This document shows positions 27,033 to 35,799 of a stretch of DNA of 64,000 nt, piece by piece. The notes below the pieces were generated by a model. It had not been told where the DNA came from. It ran no database searches and saw only the letters and a list, made by a program, of their open reading frames with translations. Made by a program: the position numbers and the translations under genes. Within the stretch, counting starts at the first letter, position 1; every line of letters starts with the position of its first letter. Source of the stretch: Bog-473 sp963763575 (lineage in GTDB: Bacteria; Actinomycetota; Acidimicrobiia; Acidimicrobiales; RAAP-2); NCBI GenBank assembly GCA_963763575.1, contig CAVXPD010000001.1:186001-250000 (forward strand), given 5' to 3'.

Positions 27033-28228
27033 CGACCACTCTGACCCCACCGGAGGCGGAGGCCCCTCCGCCGCCACCACCCGAGGCGCCGGTACCCACT
27101 CCGTCCGTGCCGGCGCGGCGCCCCATCCGGCCGCGGGACTTCGGGTGGTCCGACGCCGCGCTGGCCGCCGCGACACTCCTGGCTTCGTATTGCGTCACCT
27201 GGGTCATCTTCAACGAGCTCACCCTGCTCTCGGGAACGTTCGGTTTCATCGTGGTGCTCGCCGTGGTGTTCCTCATCCTCTATTACGTGCTCAACCGCCA
27301 GCTGCACGGCCGGCGAGTCGCGGCGGACCGGGTGACGGCGGCGCTCTTGACCCTGGGCGTCCTGGCCATGCTGACCCCCCTCGTGCTCCTGGTCGGGTTC
27401 CTGTTCGTCCGGGGCGTGGGTTTGCTCTCGTGGCACTTGCTGACGGCCACGCAGAACGGAGTGCTCGAGGTTTGTCCACGCGGACAGACCTGCGCCAAGC
27501 CAGGCGTGTTCCACGCCATCGTCGGAACTTTCGAGCAGGTTGCGCTCGCCGTCGTCATCGGCGTCCCGGTCGGGATCTTGACCGCGGTCTTCCTCAACGA
27601 GGTGGGAGGCCGGATCACCCAACCGGTGCGGATCATGGTCACGGCGATGAGCGGCCTTCCCGCCATCGTGGCCGGCATCTTCGTGTATTCGATCATCGTC
27701 GTCCACTTCAAATTCTCCGGCTTTGCCGGAGGAATTGCCCTGGCTATCCTCCTGCTGCCTACGGTGACCCGCGGCACCGAGGAAGTGCTGAAGATCGTTC
27801 CTGACGAGCTACGCGAAGCCTCTGCTGCGCTCGGTGCGCCGCAGTGGCGCACCGTCTGGTCGGTGGTCCTCCCGACCGCTCGTTCCGGCATTCTCACCGC
27901 GGTCATGCTGGGCATCGCGGTGTCCATCGGCGAAACGGCGCCTCTTCTCTTCACGGTCTTCGGAGCCAACTCGACGAACTGGAACCCATTCAGCGGCGCC
28001 CAGGCCTCACTCCCCCTCTTGATCTACGAATCGGTCAAGTCTTCCCAGCACGCCGATGTCCAGCTCGGGTACGCGGCCGCCCTGGTCCTCTTCCTGTTGG
28101 TGTTCTTCGTTTTCATCCTGGCCCGCATCCTGGCGAGCCCCTGGCTTTCCAACAAGGCACGGTCGCGGGGCAGCCGCAAAATGGCCGGTGCCGCAGCCCG
28201 AGGCGTCGGAGGAGGTCCGGTCAATTGA
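27029..28228 (+). CDS. pstA: Phosphate ABC transporter permease PstA
   Basis: Second permease subunit of Pst. Starts at ATG 27029 overlapping the pstC stop; 399 residues, longer than the usual 280-300. The extra length is a Pro-rich leader (residues 1-35, PPEAEAPPPPPPEAP) plus two additional hydrophobic segments before the core. The core shows GVFHAIVGTFEQVALAVVIG and the EAA loop LREASAALGAPQWRTVWSVV. Overlaps pstB by 4 nt (TTGA). Confidence 0.94.
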   Translation: MTTTLTPPEAEAPPPPPPEAPVPTPSVPARRPIRPRDFGWSDAALAAATLLASYCVTWVIFNELTLLSGTFGFIVVLAVVFLILYYVLNRQLHGRRVAADRVTAALLTLGVLAMLTPLVLLVGFLFVRGVGLLSWHLLTATQNGVLEVCPRGQTCAKPGVFHAIVGTFEQVALAVVIGVPVGILTAVFLNEVGGRITQPVRIMVTAMSGLPAIVAGIFVYSIIVVHFKFSGFAGGIALAILLLPTVTRGTEEVLKIVPDELREASAALGAPQWRTVWSVVLPTARSGILTAVMLGIAVSIGETAPLLFTVFGANSTNWNPFSGAQASLPLLIYESVKSSQHADVQLGYAAALVLFLLVFFVFILARILASPWLSNKARSRGSRKMAGAAARGVGGGPVN

Positions 28229-29073
28229 CTAGCGTTGACGTCAACATGACGAGCGCCCCGCAAACCGAGCGGGTGCCCCAGGTGGTCGGTCCGCTCGGCG
28301 CCGGAGCAGGCGAAATCGTCACCAACGAGGTCTGCGCATGGTTCAGCGGGCGGCTCGTGCTCGAAGGCGTGTCGCTCACGATGGAGCGGAACCGGGTGAC
28401 GGCTCTGATCGGCCCTTCGGGGTGCGGCAAGTCGACCTTCCTGCGCATTCTCAACAGGATGCACGAGACGATCAACGGAGCACAGCTGGCAGGTACCGTC
28501 GATCTGAATGGCGTCGACATCTACGGCCCCTCTCAGCGAGCCGTCGACGTCCGCCGGCATGTCGGGATGGTCTTCCAGAGGCCGAACCCGTTCCCGGCGA
28601 TGACCGTCTACCAGAACGTCCTCTCCGGCCTGCGCTTCAACCAGATCAAGCCCCCGCAACCCGACGACCTGGTCGAGGAGGCGTTGACCAAGGCCGGCCT
28701 TTGGAACGAGGTGCGCACCCGTCTCAAGGCCTTGGGCGGCGATCTCTCGGGCGGCCAGCAGCAGCGGCTGTGCATCGCCCGGGCGCTGGCTCTCAGACCG
28801 GCAGTCCTCCTCATGGACGAGCCGTGTTCGGCTCTCGACCCCACGTCGACGCGGCGTATCGAAGAGACGATTGGCGACATCTCCGACGAGGTCACGATCG
28901 TGATCGTCACCCACAACATGCAACAGGCCCAACGGGTTTCCGACTCCTGCGCCTTCTTCTTGGCCGGGGAGAACGAACCGGGACGGGTGGTCGAATCGGG
29001 AGCCACCGACTCCATCTTCGGCAATCCGGTCGACCCCAGGACCCATGACTATGTCAACGGTCAATTCGGCTAG
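28225..29073 (+). CDS. pstB: Phosphate ABC transporter ATPase PstB
   Basis: ATP-hydrolysing subunit of Pst. TTG 28225 is preferred: GGAGGAGG (28208-28215) lies 9 nt upstream and the codon overlaps the pstA stop, whereas ATG 28246 has no binding site. 282 residues with Walker A GPSGCGKST, Q-loop VFQRPNPFP, signature LSGGQQQR, Walker B VLLMDEP and the switch His in IVTHNMQQA. The C-terminus overlaps the next gene by 29 nt in another frame. Confidence 0.95.
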   Translation: MTSVDVNMTSAPQTERVPQVVGPLGAGAGEIVTNEVCAWFSGRLVLEGVSLTMERNRVTALIGPSGCGKSTFLRILNRMHETINGAQLAGTVDLNGVDIYGPSQRAVDVRRHVGMVFQRPNPFPAMTVYQNVLSGLRFNQIKPPQPDDLVEEALTKAGLWNEVRTRLKALGGDLSGGQQQRLCIARALALRPAVLLMDEPCSALDPTSTRRIEETIGDISDEVTIVIVTHNMQQAQRVSDSCAFFLAGENEPGRVVESGATDSIFGNPVDPRTHDYVNGQFG

Positions 29074-30733
29074 GCGTACGCGCCGCGTCACCCGGCGCCT
29101 TCTCGTTTCCGGGTTGGGCGCGCTCCTCCTCGTGCCCGCCGCGTTGCTGACGTCGATGCCCTTGGCGCCGTCGGGGGTTGCCTCCGCCGTGGCGCCCGTC
29201 GGGATCACGGGGACGGGGTCGAGCTTCGCGGGACCAGCCTTGGAACAATGGGCCAACCAGACGGACGCCCAGGACGGCGTCGCCATCAATTTCAAGTGGA
29301 CGTCGTCGGTCGTGGGGTTGAACGAGTACGCCCAGGGCCTCATCAACTTCGCCGCGAGCGACATCGGCTACTCCACGGGCCAGGCCAACTACACCCCGGG
29401 GGGCTCGGAGGTGCCCTACCAGTACATGCCCGACGTGGGCGGCGCCATCTGCATGGCTTACAACCTCGACTCGCCGACCGGTCAGGAGATCACGAACCTC
29501 CGGCTCGACACCCAGACGCTCCTGGACATCTTCACCGGGCAGATCAAGACCTGGAACGACCCTCGGATCGCGAACCTGAACCCCGGAGTGCCGCTGCCGA
29601 GCCTCCCCATGAGCGCCAACATTCGATCGGACGGCGCCGGGGAGAGCTACATCCTCTCCGATTACTTCGACACCCTGTATCCCGCCGAGTGGAACGCGTT
29701 CACCGGGGCCATGGGTGCGGCGAGTGGCCCGCAGGCGATCTGGCCGTCCGCCCCGGTGAACTCGAGCCAGATCGGTCCCTACGACCTCAGCCTGCTGCCC
29801 GCCTTCAGTGGCTCTGACGCCGTCATCGAAGCCACCAAGGACGACCAGGGTGCGCCCACCAACACCAGCAACTCCATCACGTACGTCGAGACCAACTACG
29901 CGCTGTTGAACCACTTGCCCTGCGCATCGATCGAGAACCCGGCGGGCCAGTTCGTGCAGCCCTCGGAGCAGGGTGACGCGATCGCCCTGACGCAGGACCA
30001 GCTCGAGCCGGACCTCGAGCAGATCCTCACCGGGGTCTTCCTCAACTCCAACCCGCAGTCCTACCCGATCTCGGCCTACAGCTACCTCATCACCCAGGAG
30101 AGTCAGACCACTCCGGGAATCGGGGTGACCGAGGGCGACTACGTCCAGTTCATCGCCTGCCAAGGGCAGGAGACCGCGGGCGCGCTCGGCTACACCCCGA
30201 TTCCTCCCAACCTCGTCGTGGACGATTTCAACGCGGTCAACCGGATAGCCGGGGCCACCCAGCTCCCGCCCCCGACCGCAGCCAATTGCCCCAACCCCTA
30301 TCTGACCGGCTCGTTGCAACTACCGGGCGAACCCATTCAGCTCGGGACGGCGGGCGCCTCTGGAACGACGACTTCGGGAGGTCCGACCGGCGCAGCGGCG
30401 ACGCAGTCCGGCGCGAACGGCGCAGGCGCGGGCGCCGGGGGCGCAGGCGCTGCGTCGAACGCGGCGATCGCGGCCGAGGTCGCCGCCGCCCAAAAGAAGG
30501 CCGAGCAGGTGGCGGAGGCGAGCAAGCGCCGTGCCAGCGCCGCCGGGCAGTCGAATGGGTTGGCCTTCGTCAACGAGATCGACGCACTGCTGACCAAGCC
30601 GTTCTCGTCGGGCCTCATCTGGCTCTGGACGCTGCTGCTGGTCGGCGTCTTCGCCGTCCTGCCAGCCGGCATCGCGATCGTCGGCCGACATCGTCGTCGC
30701 CCGCGCGCCGAGGCAGTAGAGGTGGACCAATGA
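29045..30733 (+). CDS. Membrane-tethered PstS-like phosphate-binding protein
   Basis: Second phosphate-binding-type protein of the cluster. 562 residues (ATG 29045; ATG 29051 is possible). N-terminal signal with twin Arg-rich start (RRTRRVTRRLLVSGLGALLL), then the ligand loops ITGTGSSFAGPALEQW, SDIGYST and RSDGAGESYILSDYF. From about residue 435 a Gly/Ala-rich linker leads to a helical segment and a C-terminal membrane helix (524-547) followed by a basic tail. So the binding domain is anchored at the outer face of the membrane rather than by a lipid. It overlaps pstB and the next gene. Confidence 0.87.
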   Translation: MTMSTVNSARRTRRVTRRLLVSGLGALLLVPAALLTSMPLAPSGVASAVAPVGITGTGSSFAGPALEQWANQTDAQDGVAINFKWTSSVVGLNEYAQGLINFAASDIGYSTGQANYTPGGSEVPYQYMPDVGGAICMAYNLDSPTGQEITNLRLDTQTLLDIFTGQIKTWNDPRIANLNPGVPLPSLPMSANIRSDGAGESYILSDYFDTLYPAEWNAFTGAMGAASGPQAIWPSAPVNSSQIGPYDLSLLPAFSGSDAVIEATKDDQGAPTNTSNSITYVETNYALLNHLPCASIENPAGQFVQPSEQGDAIALTQDQLEPDLEQILTGVFLNSNPQSYPISAYSYLITQESQTTPGIGVTEGDYVQFIACQGQETAGALGYTPIPPNLVVDDFNAVNRIAGATQLPPPTAANCPNPYLTGSLQLPGEPIQLGTAGASGTTTSGGPTGAAATQSGANGAGAGAGGAGAASNAAIAAEVAAAQKKAEQVAEASKRRASAAGQSNGLAFVNEIDALLTKPFSSGLIWLWTLLLVGVFAVLPAGIAIVGRHRRRPRAEAVEVDQ

Positions 30734-33150
30734 GACCGACGCCGGCGAAGGGGCGCAGGCGGTGGGCAGCCCGATTCGGGGTCCTCGCCGCAGGTCTGCT
30801 CGTCTGCGCGACGTCCGGGCTCGCCATGTCCGCGCCGTCGGGCGCCGGCACCGGACAGACGGCGCACTCCACGGCCTCGGCGGGCACCGCGACGGGCAGC
30901 ATCGTCCCGTGCCCGGCGGGCGACCCCTCGACCGACACGTGCGCCAACATGCCGTGTCCGAGCGGAACCAATTGCGGCCAGATCGTGGCGGGCCCCACCC
31001 AGAACATCGGCCAAGGGCAGTACGTCTACTTGTCGATGTCCAACTTCGCCGTCGGCAACCTGGTCCTCGTTGCCTATTGCTCGGACCCAGGTGGAACCGG
31101 AGCGCTGCCCCCGCAGAATCTCTCGACTCCACCCCCGAAACTCAATTGCGCCAGCAGCGACACCAACTACACCGCGCCGTCCAGCTCCGGAATCTCCATC
31201 ATTCCGGGTGCTGGAACGCTCCAGGCCGGCACCGCCGAGACGAGCGTGCAGACCGAGGAAGAGTCCCCACCGGGCATCGCGCTCGACGGCACCCCGCAGA
31301 GCTTCTACTGCGACGATACGACCCCCAACTCGTGCGTGATCGTGGTGACCGATTTCGCGATCACGGGAGGCCAGGGTGATTTCAACGTCGACGCGGCCAA
31401 CAGCGTGGCCATTCCTCTCAGCTTCGCGACGACCTCGGGATGCCCCGCTGCGACCACGGTCACCGCCGAGGGCGAGTATGGCATCGATGCGCTCATGCCG
31501 ACGTTGACGCGGCTCAGCTGCGCTTCGTCGAGCCCCGTCATCCCGGTCGAGACCGCGGACGGCGGCGTGCAGGCGCTCACAGACCTCGCCGCGGGGACGA
31601 CGAACATCGCGTTCACGGATGATCCGGAGTCCCCGGACCAGCAGACGTCGCTCAAGTCCGGAAGCTTCGCCCTCATACCCATCGCCCTGACCGCCAACGT
31701 CGTCGGGGTGGACGCGCAGGTCCGCGGCACCGGCCTCGACGGCACGGCGGCCGGCGTCAATTATCCGATCAACGAGATGGAGCTGACGCCGACCATGGCG
31801 GCCGGCCTGGTCATGAACTATTCGAACTGGCAGGCGTCGTACCTGGTCGACGACCAGGACGCCTGCAGCGGAGCGAGCGAGGTCGGCACCAAAGGCCATT
31901 GCGGAGGACCCCCCTGCGGAGTGACCGGTTTCACGACGACCTGCTCACTGTTCGACCAGCTCAATTACCTGCCGGGCTTCGAAAACTTCTTCCGCTCGGG
32001 GGGCATCATGTACGAGGGGTCGTCGGGTGCGACCGACGAGTTCTACACGTGGTTGTGCGACGCGCCCAAGGCGCCGCTCGGCTTCGGCACGAAGCCGCTC
32101 GAGAGTCAATCGGGCAATCAGATGCTCGTGAAGTCGCTCGGGGAGAGTGGTTCCAAAGCGACGTGTCCTTCGGGCCAGGACCAGGTACCCGCATTCGCCG
32201 CCCCGGCCAACTTCTTCGTCAAGAACAATCCCGCCTCTGAGAACCTGCTTGGCCCCACCTTCGTCGAGAACCAGAGCGGCGCTGCGGCTGCGGCCGCCTT
32301 CATCCCCGAGAACTGGGCGGAGGCGGAGTACTACGGCGTGGGTGCGGTGGCCAGCCTGCAGAACCCCGCCGGCGACTTCGTCACACCCACCTCGGCCTCG
32401 CTCGATGCCGCCGTGATCGACGCGAGTCCGAACCCGGACGGCTCGATCACGCCCAACTACGCCACGACCGATCCCGCGGCGTATCCGATGCCCGACGTGA
32501 TCTACGCCGTCGTCTCGACCGGGGCGGTGCCGGCCCAACGGGCAACTGGAGAGATCAGTCTGCTGAATCAATTGCTGCAGCTCACCGGCGCCGGCGGTTC
32601 CAACCTTTCTCAGCTGCCAGCGGGCTTTGTGCCGCTGCCGGCGAATCTCGTCAGCCAGGCCCAGTCGGACATCAAGAAGGACGTCGTGGCGGCGCCGTCA
32701 GCTCCCGGGAGCACGGGCGGGGGCGGTGGCGGTGCAGCCGGCGGAGGCGGGACGTCGACGTCGAAGGCTTCGCCAACGGGCTTCGACGTTCTCGGCCCCT
32801 CGGGTCTGCTCGGCGGGGTTCCGTTCGGCACCCTCCTCCCGCTCGTTGCGGGGCTCTCGCCCCTCGCCGGACTGCTGGCGAACTCACTGGCGAAGGCAGC
32901 CAGGTCATCGCACCACGGACCGACCGGTCCCCTGCTCGGCCCGGCGCTCCCCGCCTACGCCTTGGCCGCCAGCCAAGGGAACACGGTCGTCACCCTGGCC
33001 TGGGTTCTGGGTCTCTTCGCTCTCCTGGCGGGCCTCCTCTTGATGAGCTCGAGCGTGCTCAAGAGGATCCGGGGTGCTCGCGGGCCTACACCCGCCGACG
33101 CGGACAGTGCCGGCGCCGAGGTGCCGGCCGCCGGGGCGGCCCCAGCGTGA
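30730..33150 (+). CDS. Large membrane-anchored protein with PstS-like domain
   Basis: 806 residues from ATG 30730, overlapping the previous stop. Signal peptide at 1-36 (WAARFGVLAAGLLVCATSGL). Residues about 55-230 are a Cys-containing, Gly/Thr/Ser-rich region of unknown fold (CPAGDPSTDTCANMPCPSG). Residues about 250-640 resemble type-II binding proteins: ETADGGVQALTDLAAGTTNI and MYEGSSGATDEFYTWLC. A poly-Gly linker, a hydrophobic Pro/Leu region and one C-terminal helix (751-774) follow. No LPxTG motif is present. Likely an extracytoplasmic partner of the transporter; ligand unknown. Confidence 0.7.
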   Translation: MRPTPAKGRRRWAARFGVLAAGLLVCATSGLAMSAPSGAGTGQTAHSTASAGTATGSIVPCPAGDPSTDTCANMPCPSGTNCGQIVAGPTQNIGQGQYVYLSMSNFAVGNLVLVAYCSDPGGTGALPPQNLSTPPPKLNCASSDTNYTAPSSSGISIIPGAGTLQAGTAETSVQTEEESPPGIALDGTPQSFYCDDTTPNSCVIVVTDFAITGGQGDFNVDAANSVAIPLSFATTSGCPAATTVTAEGEYGIDALMPTLTRLSCASSSPVIPVETADGGVQALTDLAAGTTNIAFTDDPESPDQQTSLKSGSFALIPIALTANVVGVDAQVRGTGLDGTAAGVNYPINEMELTPTMAAGLVMNYSNWQASYLVDDQDACSGASEVGTKGHCGGPPCGVTGFTTTCSLFDQLNYLPGFENFFRSGGIMYEGSSGATDEFYTWLCDAPKAPLGFGTKPLESQSGNQMLVKSLGESGSKATCPSGQDQVPAFAAPANFFVKNNPASENLLGPTFVENQSGAAAAAAFIPENWAEAEYYGVGAVASLQNPAGDFVTPTSASLDAAVIDASPNPDGSITPNYATTDPAAYPMPDVIYAVVSTGAVPAQRATGEISLLNQLLQLTGAGGSNLSQLPAGFVPLPANLVSQAQSDIKKDVVAAPSAPGSTGGGGGGAAGGGGTSTSKASPTGFDVLGPSGLLGGVPFGTLLPLVAGLSPLAGLLANSLAKAARSSHHGPTGPLLGPALPAYALAASQGNTVVTLAWVLGLFALLAGLLLMSSSVLKRIRGARGPTPADADSAGAEVPAAGAAPA

Positions 33151-34187
33151 CGGACCGGGCGCGCCCCGTCGAGACCGAGGATCACGTCCCCGGGACGTCG
33201 AGCGCCAGTACGGGTGGCCTGGCCACCCGGTACGTCGCGCCCCCGGCGACGACCGCAGTCACGCAGGCCGACGAGGAGATTGCGCCTGCGATCACGGCCG
33301 AGCCGCCGGGCTCGGGCGAACCTCAACCACTCGAGAACCCCCAACAGCCAGAACCGACTCCGGACCGCGGTTCCTCCGTGCTCCTGCGTGCCGGGCTGGC
33401 TGCCTCGACGGTCGGACTGTGCCTGATCCTGTTCGCGGGCTACGTGTACAACTTCAGCACGCTGCAGCAACATCGCCAGCAGCACATCCTCCTCGAGGAG
33501 TTCACCTCGAAGAACAGGACGACGATCTTCACCGCGAAGTCGGTACCCGAGGGGCAGCCGGCCGCGGTGCTCAGGGTTCCCGCCCTCGGCCTCACCCAGG
33601 TGGTCGTCGAGGGGGCTTCGGCCACCGATCTGCTCAAGGGGCCCGGCCTGATGCCGGGGACGGCGAGGCCGGGCTCGCTCGGCAATGCGGTCATCGCGGG
33701 CCACCGAACGATCGCCGGCTCCCCCTTCGCTCACCTCAATCGCCTGAAGCGCGGCGATCGCATCCTCGTCGTGACCTCCCAGGGTCGCTACCTCTATCGC
33801 GTGCTCGCAGTCGGCACGACCCGCACCGGCCAGCGCGATCCGACGAGCCCCAACCGCCATCCCCGTCTCACCTTGGTCACGTCCAACCCCGCCGGGAACG
33901 GGCGGCTCTACGTCGTGGCCGCATTGCGGACAACCCCCAACCGGATCCCCATCCCGCGGCACCCGCCGACCTCTTCGCAGCGGGGACTGAGTGGCGACAG
34001 CGCGGCGATCGTGCCGTCCATCCTGTGGGGCCTTCTCCTCGCCGGCGCCTTCGCCGTCACCTTCTACGCCTACTGGCGATTCCGCGGGCGTCACTGGTCG
34101 GTCTACGTTCTCTCCACGCCGGTCCTGCTGGCCGTCACCTTCGTCTGGTACGGCAATCTGATCAGGCTCCTTCCCGGCACCATGTGA
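33147..34187 (+). CDS. Sortase-fold membrane protein lacking the catalytic Cys
   Basis: 346 residues from GTG 33147, overlapping the previous stop by 4 nt. A Pro/Glu-rich cytosolic part (1-75), a membrane helix (78-100), a sortase domain (140-262) and two C-terminal helices (288-310, 318-338). The sortase His is at 186 (VIAGHRT) and the Arg at 253 (GNGRLYVV). The catalytic position, normally Cys in LTL-TC, reads LTLVTSNP with Ser246 (codon TCC). Cys transpeptidation therefore seems unlikely; it may be a structural pseudo-enzyme or use Ser. It is embedded in the phosphate operon. Confidence 0.8.
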   Translation: MTDRARPVETEDHVPGTSSASTGGLATRYVAPPATTAVTQADEEIAPAITAEPPGSGEPQPLENPQQPEPTPDRGSSVLLRAGLAASTVGLCLILFAGYVYNFSTLQQHRQQHILLEEFTSKNRTTIFTAKSVPEGQPAAVLRVPALGLTQVVVEGASATDLLKGPGLMPGTARPGSLGNAVIAGHRTIAGSPFAHLNRLKRGDRILVVTSQGRYLYRVLAVGTTRTGQRDPTSPNRHPRLTLVTSNPAGNGRLYVVAALRTTPNRIPIPRHPPTSSQRGLSGDSAAIVPSILWGLLLAGAFAVTFYAYWRFRGRHWSVYVLSTPVLLAVTFVWYGNLIRLLPGTM

Positions 34188-34684
34188 TGCGCCATCCCCG
34201 ACGCTTCACATCCCGGCTCCGCTCCGGAGCCGCAATCCTGTTCGCGCTCGGTGGCGTCTGCCTGGTGGCGTCTGCGTGTTCCAACTCGCCGTCACCGGCG
34301 GCCGCGCCGACGACGACGACGTCGTCGCTCCCCACGCCGGAGATCACGACCCCGACCGTGACGATCGACGGGCACACCTACGGGGTCCCGAACGACGGCG
34401 GCCGTCCCATCGACTCGGCCGTCGACACGAGTGGCGAGATCGTGCTCACCGACAAGGGTTTCCTCCCCCAGCGAGAGATCGTCGACCTCAACCAGCCGAT
34501 CACCTGGACCAACCTGAGCTCGCATTCGGTCACCATCTCGTTCTCGCACATGCCTGGCACGACGCCACACACCCTCGGGGTGGGTGGCACCTTCACCTAC
34601 TCCTCGCCGACCCTCCAGAACTTCGAGTACCTCTCCTCGTCGGGTTTCCACGGGACGGTCTCGATCGGGGCGTTCACGCCGTAA
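34187..34684 (+). CDS. Cupredoxin-like lipoprotein without Cys ligand
   Basis: 165 residues from ATG 34187, sharing one base with the sortase-like stop. Lipoprotein signal with lipobox ending VASAC31 and a Thr/Pro-rich linker. The C-terminal 80 residues have the plastocyanin-like pattern (GFLPQREIVDLNQPITWTN, SSHSVTISF). The copper loop, normally Y-x-C-x-x-H, reads EYLSSSGFHG, so the Cys ligand is Ser150 and type-1 copper binding is doubtful. It ends the operon; function unknown. Confidence 0.75.
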   Translation: MRHPRRFTSRLRSGAAILFALGGVCLVASACSNSPSPAAAPTTTTSSLPTPEITTPTVTIDGHTYGVPNDGGRPIDSAVDTSGEIVLTDKGFLPQREIVDLNQPITWTNLSSHSVTISFSHMPGTTPHTLGVGGTFTYSSPTLQNFEYLSSSGFHGTVSIGAFTP

Positions 34685-34793
34685 CGGCGACGTCCGACTC
34701 CGGATGACGCGGGGCGGAGGTCCGGGCGGGGCCGACGCGGGTGGTTTGCCCAGGTGAGGGCCGCCGCGACGGGTCTGGCGTCACCGAGGCGGC

Positions 34794-34822
34794 TTGCCCC
34801 CCCTGTTGGGGCCGCCTATCCT
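34794..34822 (+). promoter_or_regulatory. Promoter of rplM-rpsI
   Basis: TTGCCC (34794-34799) and TATCCT (34817-34822) separated by exactly 17 bp, about 90 nt upstream of rplM. The rest of the gap 34685-34912 is GC-rich leader with no gene. Confidence 0.6.
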
Positions 34823-34912
34823 GGTACGTCGGCCTGCGGGGCCCTCGGGCCTTCCGGACCGGGACTTGGCACCCGACCCCCACACCACGTGGAAGCGAAA
34901 AAGATCGGCCCT

Positions 34913-35362
34913 GTGCGCACATTTTCACCCAAACCCACCGAAATCGAGCGTGCCTGGTACGTCGTCGACGCCGACGGCCTCGTCCTCGGCCGCCTGGCGT
35001 CCTCGGTGGCGGCCATCCTGCGGGGCAAACACCGTCCTTACTTCGCCCCGCACGTCGACACCGGCGACCACGTCATCGTCGTGAATGCCGACAAGGTCGT
35101 CCTCACCTCCGACAAGGCCGGGGCGAAGATGGCCTACCGGCACAGCGGGTACCCGGGTGGGCTGCGCTCGACGAGCTACGCCGAGCTCCTCGCCGACCAA
35201 CCGGCCGAGCTGGTCCGGCGGGCCGTGCGGGGCATGTTGCCCAAGAACAGTCTGGGCCGGCGCATGCTGGGCAAACTGAACGTCTACGCCGGCCCCGAGC
35301 ACCCGCACGCCGCCCAGAAGCCCCAGCCGCTCGAGTTGCCCGACGCCCGTCGGGCCAGCTGA
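34913..35362 (+). CDS. rplM: 50S ribosomal protein L13
   Basis: Early 50S assembly protein. 149 residues from GTG 34913 (MRTFSPKPTEIERAWYVVDA). Family motifs include LGRLASSVAAILRGKHRPYF, the HSGYPGGLR loop and VRGMLPKN-LGR. It forms a two-gene unit with rpsI, 31 nt downstream, as in most bacteria. Confidence 0.97.
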   Translation: MRTFSPKPTEIERAWYVVDADGLVLGRLASSVAAILRGKHRPYFAPHVDTGDHVIVVNADKVVLTSDKAGAKMAYRHSGYPGGLRSTSYAELLADQPAELVRRAVRGMLPKNSLGRRMLGKLNVYAGPEHPHAAQKPQPLELPDARRAS

Positions 35363-35393
35363 CGATCCGCCCAGGAAGGACCGCACCCAGGCC

Positions 35394-35786
35394 ATGCCCG
35401 CACCCCTCAGCCAGACGACAGGACGCCGCAAGCAGGCCGTGGCGCGGGTCCGCTTCCGGCCCGGCCAGGGCGCCATCACCGTCAACAGGTTGCCCCTCGA
35501 GAAGTACTTCACGTCGGCGACCCACCGCATGCTCGTGACCGAGCCCCTGCGCGTCACCAGCACGGCGGAGTCCTACGACATCGACGCCACCATCGACGGC
35601 GGCGGGATCTCCGGTCAGGCGGGAGCGCTGCGGCTCGGTATCGCCCGCAGCCTGTGCACCGTCGACCCCGAGTTCCGGGGCTCGCTCAAGCGGGCCGGCT
35701 TGCTCACTCGCGACGCCCGGGAGAAGGAGTCGAAGAAGTACGGCCTGAAGAAGGCCCGCAAGGCACCGCAGTACTCCAAGCGGTAG
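35394..35786 (+). CDS. rpsI: 30S ribosomal protein S9
   Basis: 30S head protein whose C-terminal Lys/Arg tail touches P-site tRNA. 130 residues, with GRRKQAVARVRFRPGQGAIT, GGGISGQAGALRLGIARSL and the tail KKARKAPQYSKR. AGGAAGGACC lies upstream. Followed 13 nt later by glmM. Confidence 0.98.
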   Translation: MPAPLSQTTGRRKQAVARVRFRPGQGAITVNRLPLEKYFTSATHRMLVTEPLRVTSTAESYDIDATIDGGGISGQAGALRLGIARSLCTVDPEFRGSLKRAGLLTRDAREKESKKYGLKKARKAPQYSKR

Positions 35787-35799
35787 TCGCGGGACACGA

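Noticed and set aside
31002..33150. LPxTG-type sorting signals on the tethered PstS-like proteins
   Set aside because: Neither C-terminus has LPxTG or LAxTG; ALPAYAL near the end of the 806-residue protein lacks the Thr-Gly.
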